Below are positions 1 through 10,390 of a stretch of 20,767 nucleotides of DNA, one piece after another (the stretch's first letter is position 1; each line of letters starts with the position of its first letter). Source of the DNA: Chromera velia (taxonomy: Eukaryota; Sar; Chromeraceae); the NCBI GenBank assembly GCA_018398765.1, contig JAHBMJ010001654.1, forward strand, positions 1-20,767, in the 5' to 3' direction. The notes beneath the pieces were generated by a model that was not told the DNA's origin, ran no database searches, and saw nothing but the letters and a program-made list of their open reading frames with translations. The translations under genes were made by a program, and so were the position numbers.

Positions 1-98
1 ATTCATTTCATAAACTCTTATAAATACACTATAGAGACCTAAAACTAAAAGTAGGTACAAATCAATGCCCAGGGGATCCGGTCCGCGCGCGGCCCACG

Positions 99-266
99 CA
101 TGCATGCAGCATATGCATGCAATGCATGGGGACATCATTCATGGGGACCGACCATGGAAACGGCCCCAAAAAGCCGAAGCCGAAATATGCATCGCGCGCG
201 CGGCCCGCGGGGCATATATAGCCGGCGCCTGCATATGTCTCCATATGCTGCCATGCTGCATGCATG
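99..266. repeat. Inverted repeat in CATGCA/GCGCGC-rich patch
   Basis: A perfect 14-bp inverted repeat has its left arm at 99-112 (CATGCATGCAGCAT) and its right arm at 253-266. The arms enclose about 140 bp rich in ATGCAT, CATATG and GCGCGC palindromes. A GCGCGCGGCCC segment occurs near 84-95 and again near 196-206 as a direct repeat. It could extrude as a hairpin or be a decayed foldback element; no target duplication was found. Confidence 0.5.
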
Positions 267-740
267 TGCCGGAGCCGTCTGACATGATTCTCGTGTGAAG
301 TTCACTGTGAACTCCGAAGGATCGGAACCGAGATGATGCGTGACTGCTCGCACTCCCTGCGCCTTGCGTATTTCGTCAAATTCTGCAGGCCCAGTGATGT
401 CAATCATGTTTCATCCAGGGAGACCGACTCTCAAAAACGCCTATACATAGAGCTGTCTCGGCTGCATCGATCGCGTAATCTTTCGACCTTCAAAGGGCAT
501 ATATATATCCAGACGCACACGAATGATTAGCACTCTTCTGTACACAAGAGCTTGAGAACGTGTTAAGCTGAAGTGCAAAAATGCTTTTGCTAGTTGATTT
601 TTTCTTTGATTGATGGACAAAAAGAAATGGAGGGACCCAGCTCTCTGAACAAAGGTCAGGCGTTTTTTCTCCTGGCGTCTCTTCCCTCGCGGAGGAACTG
701 TATGTCGTTCGCGCGTTTAGAGTGCGTCGTCTGTTTGCAC

Positions 741-760
741 CTCTCTCTCTGTGTGTGTGT

Positions 761-823
<63 letters not shown>
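741..823. repeat. Compound (CT)(GT)(GA)n microsatellite
   Basis: A run of CT, then GT, then about 60 bases of GA on the + strand. It is simple sequence with no coding value; the peptides read through it are Ser-Leu or Arg-Glu repeats. Confidence 0.95.
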
Positions 824-826
<3 letters not shown>

Positions 827-1162
827 TCTAAGTGGCCGCCGAGACACAGACGCTTCGTGCTGAGCTTATCTTTCGGAGACTTGACATCGTGAGCTGTTGC
901 ATACATGATCACAACCCGAATGTATCTCTGCAGAACGGTATGCGCTGTCTTCAGAAGGAACCGTGCGAGGCACACTCTCCGTCGCTGCCCTGGCAGCCCT
1001 CATCTCACATTCTCTGCCGAGCGCGACCTCCCATGTGCGTCTTGAAGCAGTGCAACGTCTGTCTGCTAGCGGGCCTTTTGATTCTCCTTCTTTTCAAAAT
1101 GTAATGGCCATCTCAGACTCACTTCCTGCTTGACTGGTGGAGCTGAACCGGATTTCCATGCA

Positions 1163-1182
1163 GAAAGAAAGAAAGAAAGAAA
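1163..1182. repeat. (GAAA)n microsatellite
   Basis: About five copies of GAAA on the + strand in otherwise unique spacer. Confidence 0.85.
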
Positions 1183-1480
1183 GGAATGACTCGAGCAGGC
1201 GAGCATGCGTTTTGTGGGAGCAGAGATGATCCACGATACGCAGTCTCATTGTTGCTCTCACAATTTCCATTCAAATATCAACATTCCCATTCTGAATCTG
1301 AGCGCTGCAGCTGATTTCAGATCTGGTCTCTCATCGGGATTCCTTCGGGGCTGCGTGGCTTCTCGTTTGGTCTCCGAAGAGAGTCAGTTGGTGGGGTCAG
1401 AATATTTAAGCAGCTGGTGACTTCCAGTGACGAAATAAAAATGTTTCCTATGTGCGGGGCAGTGACGCACACGACGGATT

Positions 1481-1691
1481 CTTTTCTTCTTCTTTCTCTG
1501 TCTGTCTCTTTCTCTCTCTTGCGTTCTCTCTCTCTCTCTCTCTGTCTTTTCTCACACGCACCTTGTTTCTGTCTGTTTGTCTTTCTGTCTGTCGGCGTGT
1601 CTGTCTCTGCCTGCCTGTCTATCTGCCTATCTGTCTATCTGTGCCTTAATTTGTCTGTCAGCCTATCCGTATGTCTGTGTGTCTGCCCATC
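1481..1691. repeat. Pyrimidine-rich CTGT/CTTT/CTAT repeat tract
   Basis: About 210 bases of degenerate CTGT, CTTT and CTAT tetranucleotides with (CT)n, almost purely pyrimidine on the + strand except for interspersed G. Open reading through it yields Ser-Leu-Cys-Val repeats typical of non-coding simple sequence. Confidence 0.9.
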
Positions 1692-1887
1692 TATGTGTCT
1701 CCACCCCTGCACGTGCAGGATCTTCCTGGACGAGCACTGTCAAGTGTGGACTTGTCGCGTCAGTCGCTGTCGAAAAACCATCAGCACTCTCCTCGACCGA
1801 TGTCCAACAGCACTGACTGACTTTTTCGTTTCTCCACGGTTTTTGTTTGTGGGCCGGTCGGGAAGAAGCACAGACGGCTTGGTGAAA

Positions 1888-1888
<1 letters not shown>

Positions 1889-1928
<40 letters not shown>

Positions 1929-1936
1929 TGTGTGTG
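1889..1936. repeat. (CT)n(GT)n microsatellite
   Basis: A pure CT run passes directly into a pure TG run on the + strand. The same CT-then-TG arrangement occurs at 741-760. Confidence 0.95.
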
Positions 1937-3040
1937 TTGTCGTCAATAAACTCAATGCTTTGCAGGTTTCGCTCTTGGGCCTGGCAAGCTCGGTGTCTTT
2001 CTGTCTGCTCTCTCTTCCCAATGGATCGGTTTGGATATGCTCACATGCGGTCAGCAAAGACGGCCTACAACCAACTGCACGCACCAACTTGTCTGCACGC
2101 AATTCGTTTGGCGGGTCCTGCGTTTCCTTGCTGGCTGTAATATTTAATCAGACCACCGGCAGGAATTGGGTAGGCAGAGAGATGCGGAGTCAGTTGACAG
2201 GCCCAGATAATTTCGGTCTCTCTGACTCAAATAAATGGCCACACAAGCTGTCAGACGGACACAAAGGAAGGAGCATTGTCTACCTCCCCCCACATGCCAT
2301 GCCTGGTGTGGGCTCCAGCCTGCCTCCTTGGAGGCCATGGTGGCATGTGCACTGGAGAGGGAACTGCACGCGCAAAGTGCCAACTGGGCCCGCAAACTGC
2401 CATCGAGCAGCACTGAGTGCTGAATTTTTGTCCTTACTCATTCTGTCTCATCGCTCATTGATTGTAGCATGCACCTCCCCTGGCTCTCTTGCTTGCAGGC
2501 CCCCGTGTGTGCATGGGAGGGTATCTGACAGCTCTCTGCCGCTTCCTCCGTGGGGTGCCGGCAGAGAGGGAGAGAAGACCTTGTTTGAAGACGCTGTCAC
2601 TTTCCGGTTGGTCCGTCAGCTTGCTCTCTTGCAAGGGAAACCTATCTTTCTTTACTTCACCATAGCAAGCGAAAAAGTGATCATCTGCAGAAAGTTTGAA
2701 CATATTCTGCACTAAACAAATTGAGGGGGAACACTTCAGCAAATTGGGGATTTCTTCTCTCACGCTCTTGCTCAGGGTCTGAATGAAGGCGATTCACGGA
2801 CCAAAAATCCAATCTGTTTGCATGTGGACGTCTCCCGATCCGTCTTCCACATGCAGAACAAGCTAGCGAAGTTTCTGATTTGTCTCCCCCCTTCTTTTCG
2901 AAAGAGAGAGTGTATCTGCTGTCTGTCGTTCCACAAATTGAGAGAGAGGGTTTGCCCTCCGCTGACCTTCAGAAAACATGCCGTTGCATTCTTGTCCCAT
3001 TTCGTCGCATTCTTCAGGTGCGTTGCGTGCCTTCATGCAG

Positions 3041-5915
3041 AGTGCGCACTGGATGACCTCTCTGGGGCGTTTTTGATTCAGTCCCTTCCTCCGTCTGTGG
3101 AACACCTGAATCTCTCAGGTAGGCTTTTTGGCTGGGCTTCGCTCATATGTTTTTCTTATCGAGTACGAGTGAAGCTTTGAGATTCACAAGTTAAAAACCC
3201 CTTCTCCATTTGCTCGTACCTTCTACACTCCTCCATCGATTGAACTATCTTTTGTGTGACTACGCGTGCTGTCTTTCCTTCTTTTTTTCGATTGATCCAG
3301 TCAAACAGTGAATAAAACAAGAAAGAAAGTTTGATTCATGTGCATACGGAAGTGGCAAACGAGAGGTGAATGGAACCATTTATCCAGGAGCTCCACTCAT
3401 CGCTCATCACTGTTCTCTTCTTCCTCCATCAGGAAATGGCCTTCGTGTATGCTCTATGAACTCTCTGAGCTCCCTACTGAGCCTCGAGCTACTTCCCCAC
3501 CTGAGCAGTCTCGACCTCAGCCGCAACCCTCTAGGACCTTCTGGCCTGGCCGCCCTGTCGACTGGTCTCTCTTCCCCTCCACAATCCCTTCAGCTCGAAT
3601 CCCTCCGACTCAGCAACACAAGAGCCAAAGCAGAAGGAGTCCAGGTGCTTTCTGAAGCTTTGAAATGCAAAAAGGTTGTCTGTCTGAAGACGATTGATCT
3701 GAGTGAGAATCAGATGAAGGCAGAGGGCCTCAGGGCTCTCGCATCTGCCCTGTCTGACGGTGCAGCTCCGACGTTGCGGTCTCTGCACCTTCAGCACAAC
3801 CTCTCAGCTCTGAGTAGCAAGAATGATCAATTTGACCTCTCTGGACTTGAGGCACTTTTCTCTTCGACAGGGCTGTCTGAAATTGAAGAGCTCGATTTGT
3901 TTGAATCCTCAAATGAAAAGGGGGACCAAGCCATAGATCAACACACAGAGTTCGGGAATTTTTTCGCCAGCGCAATCGCTGAGGGACGCCTCGGAAAACT
4001 CCGTCGACTTCAGACAGGCGTCTCTGGTGAAGAAATTCTGACGACATTCGGGACGGGGATTCTTTCAGGCAGGAGCTCGTGCCTGCAGGTCCTCAATCTG
4101 AAGGCGCCAGAAGGTGTGGGGGTGGTGGGGGGGATGACGGTGGTGAGTCGTGGGATTGAGGCTGGCCTCCTTCCTCGTTTGATTGAAGTGAGGCTGGAGG
4201 GATGGCGGGCCTTCGGGGGGGAGGGGTGCCTGGCCTTGTGCCGAAGTCTTGCGAGAGGCTCGTCACCCCTGCTGAAATCCCTCGAAATGACTTTAGAGAC
4301 TGACTCCGAATCCGAGTTCGACTTGGAAGGTGGAGAGGAGGAGCTTGACGAGATAGTGACTGTGTTGGCTGCTGGGGTTCGGGAGGGGAAGTTTGGGAGT
4401 TTGGAGAATTTGGGGCTGGAGGGGGGCATGGGTAGAGCTTCTATTTCTCGTCTTTGTGGCAGTTTTGGGTTGGTTGGGCCTGGGGGGGTTGGGGTTTCAA
4501 CTTTGCAGAGACTCAGACTGAGGTGGACAGAGGCAGGAGACGAGGGGGTGGGAGTGTTGGCAGAAGGCCTGAGAGAAGGTGGGGGGATTCCTTCGTTAGA
4601 GCACCTGTCTCTGGATGTGCTCTGTGGAGGTGGATCTGGAAATCGGGAATTGGGGAGGGTTCTCAGTGGTGGACAGTTCCCTTCGTTGAAATCGTTGGAG
4701 TTGCGCTGGTTTGCAGTGGACAGTTTTGGCCGTCTGTGTGACGGTCTGTCCTTTGGACGTTTGCCCAGCCACGTGGCTGTGGATGTTTTTCTGCGGAGGT
4801 ATTCAGATTCGGAAGTGTGGGAGAGGGACAACGCTGTTGTGCAATTCGCAAATGCCATTCGGGAAGGGAAAATCCCAGGATTGAGGAGGGTCGTGTTTGG
4901 GTCGGGTCTAGGAATGGGTCCGGGGGCAGGTCAGATGTTTGGGGTGTCTCTGACTCACACCGAAACGTGTTTGGCGTCCTTAGAAGAACTTTCGTTTTGT
5001 GGGGGGGACTTTTCCACGAGGGGATGTTCAGAGGGGCTTAGTGCTCTTCTGTACGGGGTTGCTGCGGGTGACAACCCTCTCCCCTCTCTGCACACACTAG
5101 ACCTGGGTGTCCACGATTTGGGCAGCAGGGGGCTCCAGGGGAGTGGGAAAGGGGTCAGGGCACTTTCCGATTTGCTCATCGGGAGCTTGGTGCCCTCTTT
5201 GAAAACGGTGTGTATCCCTTTGTGCTCAGATGTCGGGATTGAGGGGATGCAATCGGTCTCTAATGCCCTAGTCTCGCCGCGTCTCTCCACATTACGACAC
5301 CTGGAGGTAACATTTCCGTGCAGCAGCAGCAGCAGCAGCCCCGACTTTCCTTCACAAGACCGAACTGAGTTGACGGTTGCACAGGTAGATGGGCTGTGTA
5401 AGGGACTGTCTTCGGGTGGTCTGAAAAGCTTGGAGGAGCTTTCGTTCCACGGGGAACTGTCAGACAAGGCGGTGCAATCAATTTGCACAGCAATCGGGGC
5501 AGGAAAGTTTTTGTCCCTGCGGGTGATGGACATTTCAAGACCGAGAATGATGAGAAATGAGATGTCCTGTAATGTTCAGCCAGACAGCGGAGACTGGCTT
5601 GCAGGAATCTTGAGTGCAGAGAGGCTTCCTTCCTTGCGGACGTTGAAGTTGAATCACACACGTCTGTGTGAGGACAGCCTCCGGACAGTTTCGGACGTAT
5701 GGCAGACGGAATCGCCTCCCCCTCTCGAGCTGCTTCATTTTGGAGGTTGTGGAATCTCTAGAAGAGAGGCAGTGATTTTAGCAGACGCGTTGGGGCTTGG
5801 GGTAAGAAAACTGCCATTCCTTTGGAGATTGGATCTACCAAAGAATGATATTCCTTCAGACCTGCAGTCTATTATTCTTTTATTGCTGGCGTCTTCCATT
5901 GATGTGACATTCTGA
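3041..5915 (+). CDS. Leucine-rich-repeat protein, ribonuclease-inhibitor type (5' end unresolved)
   Basis: Supported model: exon 3041-3118, intron 3119-3432 (GTAGGC donor, CATCAG acceptor, phase 1), exon 3433-5915 with TGA stop. The junction restores a perfect LRR core, LNLSG/NGLRV. The 78-nt first exon follows a TGCAG acceptor and is phase 1 at both ends, encoding one 26-residue repeat. The long exon encodes about 826 residues with repeats such as LSSLDLSRNPLGPSGLAAL near its start, LKTIDLSENQMKAEGLRAL, and LWRLDLPKNDIPSDLQSI near its end. Spacing of 26-30 residues and the LxxLxLxxNxL...G...L pattern match the RI/NLR class. No transmembrane segment, signal peptide or NACHT is visible. The middle is Gly/Glu-rich and the repeats there are degenerate; a Ser run comes from six CAG units at 5321-5338. 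Its role is inferred only as a protein-binding scaffold. The real start may be ATG 2851, read straight into exon 3041, or lie in exons further upstream. Confidence 0.8.
4467..4494 (+). other. Canonical G-quadruplex motif inside LRR exon
   Basis: Four G-runs (3, 3, 7 and 4 G) with loops of 6, 3 and 2 bases lie on the coding strand, so the motif would be present in the mRNA. Neighbouring G-rich stretches at about 4116-4145 and 4214-4225 are similar but less regular. Confidence 0.7.
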
Positions 5916-6071
5916 GGGAAAAGGTTGGAGAGATGGCTACACACTTCCACACCGCTTACCAAATTGATTTAATCCGCTCCCGGGCCGCCAACTAGGCCGC
6001 CAAAAAGTAATGTGAGCTTACATGGGACAATTGATATAGATCGGCATTGTTAGTTTGTTTTTAACTTCTGT

Positions 6072-6114
<43 letters not shown>

Positions 6115-7260
6115 CTTTGAATTTAATTTGTTTGTACTACTAGTGTGGTGTTTGTTTTATAGAAAAAAGACTTTTCAAAAGTGAAAGAACAACCAGATCG
6201 CTTTTACATTAAAATCGGCCGCCAAAAAGTAAAGTGAGCTTACATGGGACAATTGATATAGATCGGCATTGTTAGTTTGTTTTTAGCTTCTGTATGTATA
6301 TATTTTCTTTGAATTTAATTTGTTTGTACTACTAGTATGGTGTTTGTTTTATAGAGAAAAGACTTTTCAAAAGGGAAAGAATAACCAGATCACTTTTACA
6401 TTAATATCGATCATTAGAGTTTAATTCAATCAATACCACTAGGAAGTCCGATTCTATCATTCTTGAATTTTATGATGGTCTCAGCATGTAATCGTATAGA
6501 CAATATGTTATTCTCTCTAAGTCAGTCACGGTTCTTAAGGTTCCCTAGACCACTCATATAATAATCTCCTCCTCATCATCATTTATCACTATAGAATTGT
6601 GATTACATTCACCATCGCTATATCAGCCCATAATTTAATTTTTGAATCTGATTCATAAATGAGCGTGACATTCAGAGCGTCTACTACGTCGTCTAGCATT
6701 CGGCTTCGATACGTAGTACGTATTGACGATATAATTGACCATCATAGACCATCAGATGAACAAAGATGATGATAATAAATGTTTTTGTTTCATCTGATAT
6801 ACTCTAAATTAAATAATTCGAAATGCATAATGCTGTTATAAAAATCAAACTAGGCCATTCCCTAGGCCGTTACTAGGAATGACTATCGTATCGAAAGTCT
6901 CATTATCATTTATCGATATTGACCGATATTCTAAGATGTAACAGTAAATTCGAGCATCATTTGACTGGTCAAGATCAATACTTTGTCAGTATCGAATGAT
7001 GACACTAATATTTTAAAAGCTAGTTTAAAAGTTATAACACCTATAGTATAATATATGAAAAAATCAGATTTCAATATGATGACTATCCCTAAATCAATTA
7101 AACTGCCTTAAAATTAGTTTAGAAATCTCTAGACAAATCTAATCTTACAGTAGGTTTACACTTAGAATTCACTTGTTAAATTCACTTAAATTCATTTAAA
7201 TTCATCCGAGTTTACTGCTTGAATTCACGTAAATTCATGTAAATTCACTTAAATTCATTT
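5916..7260. other. AT-rich spacer island downstream of LRR gene
   Basis: Composition changes sharply after the LRR stop, from GC-balanced coding DNA to strongly AT-rich DNA rich in stops in every frame. It starts with GGCCGCC motifs and a 222-bp tandem duplication (5995-6409), continues through about 750 bp of AT-rich DNA with no gene, and ends in AAATTCA repeats. It may be decayed mobile DNA; no open frame with a recognisable transposase or reverse transcriptase motif remains. Confidence 0.6.
5995..6409. repeat. 222-bp tandem direct duplication (two copies)
   Basis: Copy 1 is 5995-6216 and copy 2 is 6217-6409. Both begin GGCCGCCAAAAAGTAA and share nearly all of the unit, including CTTACATGGGACAATTGAT and the stretch ending near TTTTACATTAA. 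They differ by a handful of substitutions and by a long TA/T run at 6072-6114 in copy 1 that is only about a dozen bases in copy 2, which accounts for the length difference. The close identity indicates a recent tandem duplication. Confidence 0.92.
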
Positions 7261-7261
7261 T
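7164..7261. repeat. AAATTCA(C/T)TT short tandem repeat
   Basis: Eight or more copies of an AAATTCANNN-like decamer, partly in strict 10-bp phase (for example AAATTCACTT, AAATTCATTT). The array marks the right edge of the AT-rich island. Confidence 0.8.
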
Positions 7262-7472
7262 CCTCTTGAAACGGAACCCGTAGGACCTAGAGTAGGACAG
7301 TGAGACTGGGGCTGGAAAGCCGTTCACCCTGTACCTCTTGAACAACCCCACTTGTAACAGTGGGGCGACTTTGCCCGCAAAACACCCCCACTGCTTGCAC
7401 CTCCATGCACCCTCAACTCACCTGCACAATTTCGTCAGAAAAGGAGGAAAATATGCAGACATGTAGGCATAT

Positions 7473-7915
7473 CTGAGTGACTGGCTGACTGACTGGCAGA
7501 CTAACTGACTGACTGAGTGGCTGACTGACTGACTGACTGACTGACTGACTGACTGTCTGATTGTCTGACTGATTGTATCTGATTGTCTGACTGACTGACT
7601 GACGGACTGTCAGTGACTGACTAGCGGGCTGGCTGGCGGACTGACTGGCGGGCTTGCTGGCGGGCTGATGCGGGCTGGCTCAGCCTGGCGGGCTGGCTGG
7701 CTGGCGGGCTGGCTGGCTGGCTGGCTGAGTGACTGTCAGACTGGCTGACTGACTGACTGACTGACTGACTGACTGACTGACTGGCTTACCGGCTAACTGC
7801 TTGTCTGACTGCATGTCCGGCTGACTGACTGCGACAGACTGGCTTACAGGCTGAGTGACTGTCTGACTGGCTTACAGGCTGACTTAATTGCTGACCCCGT
7901 TACACGCTGACTGAC
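7473..7915. repeat. GACT/GGCT tetranucleotide repeat field
   Basis: About 440 bases of degenerate CTGA units. The outer blocks are mainly CTGACTGA; a central block (about 7625-7735) is GGCT/GGCG with interspersed CTGA. The G-rich centre between A-rich flanks suggests a transition spreading within a microsatellite. No frame makes a plausible protein. Confidence 0.92.
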
Positions 7916-8076
7916 TGACGCGAAGGGCCGGAACACTTGCGCAATACGGTCACCTGCAGACACTTCTGAATATTTCTGAATGCACAACTGCCACCGGAAC
8001 GTCGGATCACATTGTTAATGAAGTTCTTGGGACGTTTCCGGACTGGCTGGATGGTTTTGCTTCGCGTAGATAGCCG

Positions 8077-8113
8077 GAGACGTTCAGAGACGGATAAAGA
8101 CGGCAGGAGACGG
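8077..8113 (+). promoter_or_regulatory. Four-copy GAGACG-like decamer array upstream of TRAF-like gene
   Basis: GAGACG occurs at 8077, 8087 and 8107, with AAGACG at 8097, so four copies stand at exact 10-bp spacing. Further AGACGG copies follow at 8132, 8188 and 8396. WGAGACG boxes are known promoter elements in Toxoplasma gondii; only the 8087 copy has the leading A/T. They lie about 300-630 bp before the predicted start codon of the next gene. A promoter role is inferred from position and repetition only. Confidence 0.4.
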
Positions 8114-8707
8114 CACAGTCTCCTCTTCGACAGACGGCAAAAACCGCCGTGAAAGACCGCTACCTTCACTGTACTTCCGAAGTAAGCAGACGGCGAAGCA
8201 ACTGGCTGGATAGAGCGAGGTAGGTCTCATAGGAGCCTTTAAGGGCGACGAAGATTCACGGACGGCAGGGGGCGCCCCAGCCAAGCTGTATATATTAATA
8301 GGTCTTTTGGGGCCGGGGGCGCGATGCCACTGCGTTCCAGCAGGACCACCATAGGACCACCCTTCCGACGATTTCCGGCGCGTTGGAATGATTGTAGACG
8401 GAATCCATACATATCCATACAGAATCCTCTGACTATATATATACATGACATCATTCCATTGAGTGGACACCATCATCGTCATGGTACACATGGCAGTTGG
8501 TAGCTCCAAAAAGCTTCATTCCCAAATGGGGTCTTTTGCGCATAATTTGCTCGTCTTCTGGTTGCCTTGCGACTTCGATTGAAATCCCGTCTCCGTCTCG
8601 AGAACCCCCCCCCAAACTCAGTTCTTTTCCGTGCGCATTTGCAATGGCGCAGCCCCTCAGTATTCCAACTCAGGACCACCTGTACACTTGCTGCGGCTTT
8701 CCCAAGC

Positions 8708-10390
8708 ATGGGACCGACTCGAGTGAGTATCCCGGCAACTTTGATCGACACGGGCAGAGAGCTTGCACAGTACGCGCACGACGCCGTTTGTTCATTCTGC
8801 CTGAATCTCCCGCGGCCGGACGAAGCAAGAGAAACCCCCTGTGGGCACGTCTTCTGTCTTGTGCATATCGGAGAATACTTAGAAAAGACAAATGAGTGCC
8901 CCAATTGCCGAAAAGAGATTTCTAAGTCAGACCTGAAAGAAGTCAACCGCACCCTTCGTGGAATGATGGAGGATGTCACACTTAACTGCAAGAACCATGA
9001 AAATGGCTGCTCGGCGAAGATGAAGGCAAAGGATTTGGAGACGCATCTCCATTTTGAGTGTCCAGTGGAGGAGGCAGACTGCCCCTTCGAAGGGTGCGAG
9101 GAGAGGATGCAGCGGAAGCAGCTCGCGTCACACGAGAAAAAGTGCCCGAAGCGCACGCTTCCCTGTGAGTACTGCGGCGTCCAAATTCTGTACAACGGAA
9201 AGAGACAGCACAAGCCTGTTTGCACCATGGTTCCCGTCTCCTGCCCTAACAAGTGTGGGGTGGATCCCCCCCGCTCGCAGCTCCAAGACCATGTCAGCCG
9301 TGAGAGACGGTTGCCTGTTTCATCCCCGGGTGTGGGTGGGAAGGCCAGCGAAAGAACCTTCGCACCCATCAGTCAAAGAAGGTGTCTGAGCACGAGCAGC
9401 TCCTTCAGGCGTACAAGCACTGCCAGGAGCACAGAGGTGCGCGAGGGGGGGAACAGGGGAAAGCATATGGTTGGAAGGTTGAAATCCGTCATGTGTTTGT
9501 TTGTTCTAAATTCAACTGTGTAGTGGATCAATGTCATCAAATGAAGGGCCCTTGTGGAAAAGGAAGTCATTTCCTTCCAGAGGCTCCTTGTGAAAAAAAG
9601 AGATGAGTCTGCCCTTTCTGCTTCTGCCTTCGCCCACTTCGCCCCGTGCGATCACTTATGAAACCCGGAAGTTTGCCCTGCGATCATTCTTTTTTCTTGC
9701 GCTGTTGAATGCCTTTATGCTTCTCTTCAGGGGAGCGGGAGGTCACAGTGCAGCTGCCCGACTTCGGGGAGGCGGTAGCGCGCAATGAGAAGAATCTGCG
9801 GCTCGTTAGCAATTCTTTCACCCTCCAGGCAAGTCAAAAGCTAGTCTGAAAAACTCTGACTAGTCGCTTTCTCCATACCAGAGCGATACCGCTTTTCGTC
9901 TCGAAGTGTGTGTTAATTTGATGCTCTTGGTTTATCGTGGTTTGAGGGTTTGAATGCATCTGCAATGTCACTGTACAACGTATGCGTGCAGGGCTCCCGA
10001 TTCTGTCTGACCGTCAAACCGAAAGCATCGAAACGGCGTGGCGGTGCAGATGGCAACGCCTCTGCATCCCTGCGAAAGTTGGACGACTACAAAGGCACGG
10101 TCTCCTTTTCTTTCGAGGTCGTCAACGGAGAGACGACAATGGAGAGTTCCGAAGCGTGTGATTTTTCCAAAATTGAGATCGATGGTGGAGTCGGTTGGGT
10201 CAACTTCTGTTCTTTGGAGGAGCTTCTCTCTGCTGCAAGGAAGACAGAGGGGAAGATGCTCCAGATCCGTGTTATCCTTCGTGCTGTGTGCACAGAAGAA
10301 CGGCAAGTTGTCGTGAATGGGTACGGACCTTCTGCGAGCAGCGCGGGAGGGGGAGCGGCCTCCCGAGTGGCAGCTGTCCGTCCGTATTGA
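8708..10390 (+). CDS. RING / TRAF-type zinc finger / MATH-like protein, probable E3 ligase or adaptor
   Basis: Four exons: 8708-9292, 9373-9436, 9731-9828 and 9992-10390, giving 381 aa with a TGA stop. RING: C28, C31, C45, H47, C50, H53, C64, C67; the sixth ligand is His (CLVH) where CxxC is usual. Four TRAF-type CC-H-C fingers follow: C94/C101/H113/C118, C125/C130/H142/C146, C153/C156/H168/C172, and C179/C183/H195, which has no clear final Cys. Residues 217-381 resemble a divergent MATH/TRAF-C domain: SFTLQ-GSRFCLTVKP, then DFSKIEI and GWVNFCSLEELL. In the family, RING recruits an E2 and MATH binds partners or substrates; activity here is inferred. Intron 3 is GC-AG (CAG/GCAAGT). Start 8708 is the first in-frame ATG before the RING. 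A strong GTGAGT in another frame at 8721 leaves an alternative 5' exon possible. The least certain junction is 9292/9373 (donor GTCAGC). Confidence 0.75.

Larger units (their letters stand above)
1..3040. other. Upstream spacer without a supported gene
   Basis: I see no convincing coding exon here. Open stretches exist on both strands but are mostly read through simple repeats (CT, GT, GA, CTGT) and give low-complexity Ser-Leu or Cys-Val peptides. The first 60 bases are AT-rich, 80-270 is a CATGCA/GCGCGC-rich palindromic patch, and 740-1940 carries several microsatellites. The right-hand part lies upstream of the LRR gene and may hold its promoter, 5' UTR and early exons, but I could not identify them. 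Confidence 0.6.

Noticed and set aside
2235-2423. Possible upstream exon encoding an amphipathic segment (LEAMVACALERELHAQ)
   Set aside because: A CCAG acceptor stands nearby, but no donor in this sequence joins it in frame to the LRR exon, and the opposite strand is equally open.
1417-2715. 432-codon open stretch on the + strand
   Set aside because: Much of its length reads through CT, CTGT and TG repeats, and the rest shows no domain or LRR pattern. Openness is explained by stop-poor simple sequence.
4010-4858. 282-codon open stretch antisense to the LRR exon
   Set aside because: Pro/Ser-rich product is the expected antisense shadow of Gly/Glu-rich coding DNA; the sense strand carries clear LRRs.
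7260-7440. GC-balanced patch that might be an isolated exon
   Set aside because: All frames have early stops or no recognisable motif, and no paired splice sites connect it to a neighbouring gene.
9293-9523. Unspliced continuation of the first TRAF-like exon
   Set aside because: The read-through frame loses zinc-finger character at once and ends without a MATH domain, while splicing at 9292/9373 restores a plausible frame leading to exons 3 and 4.
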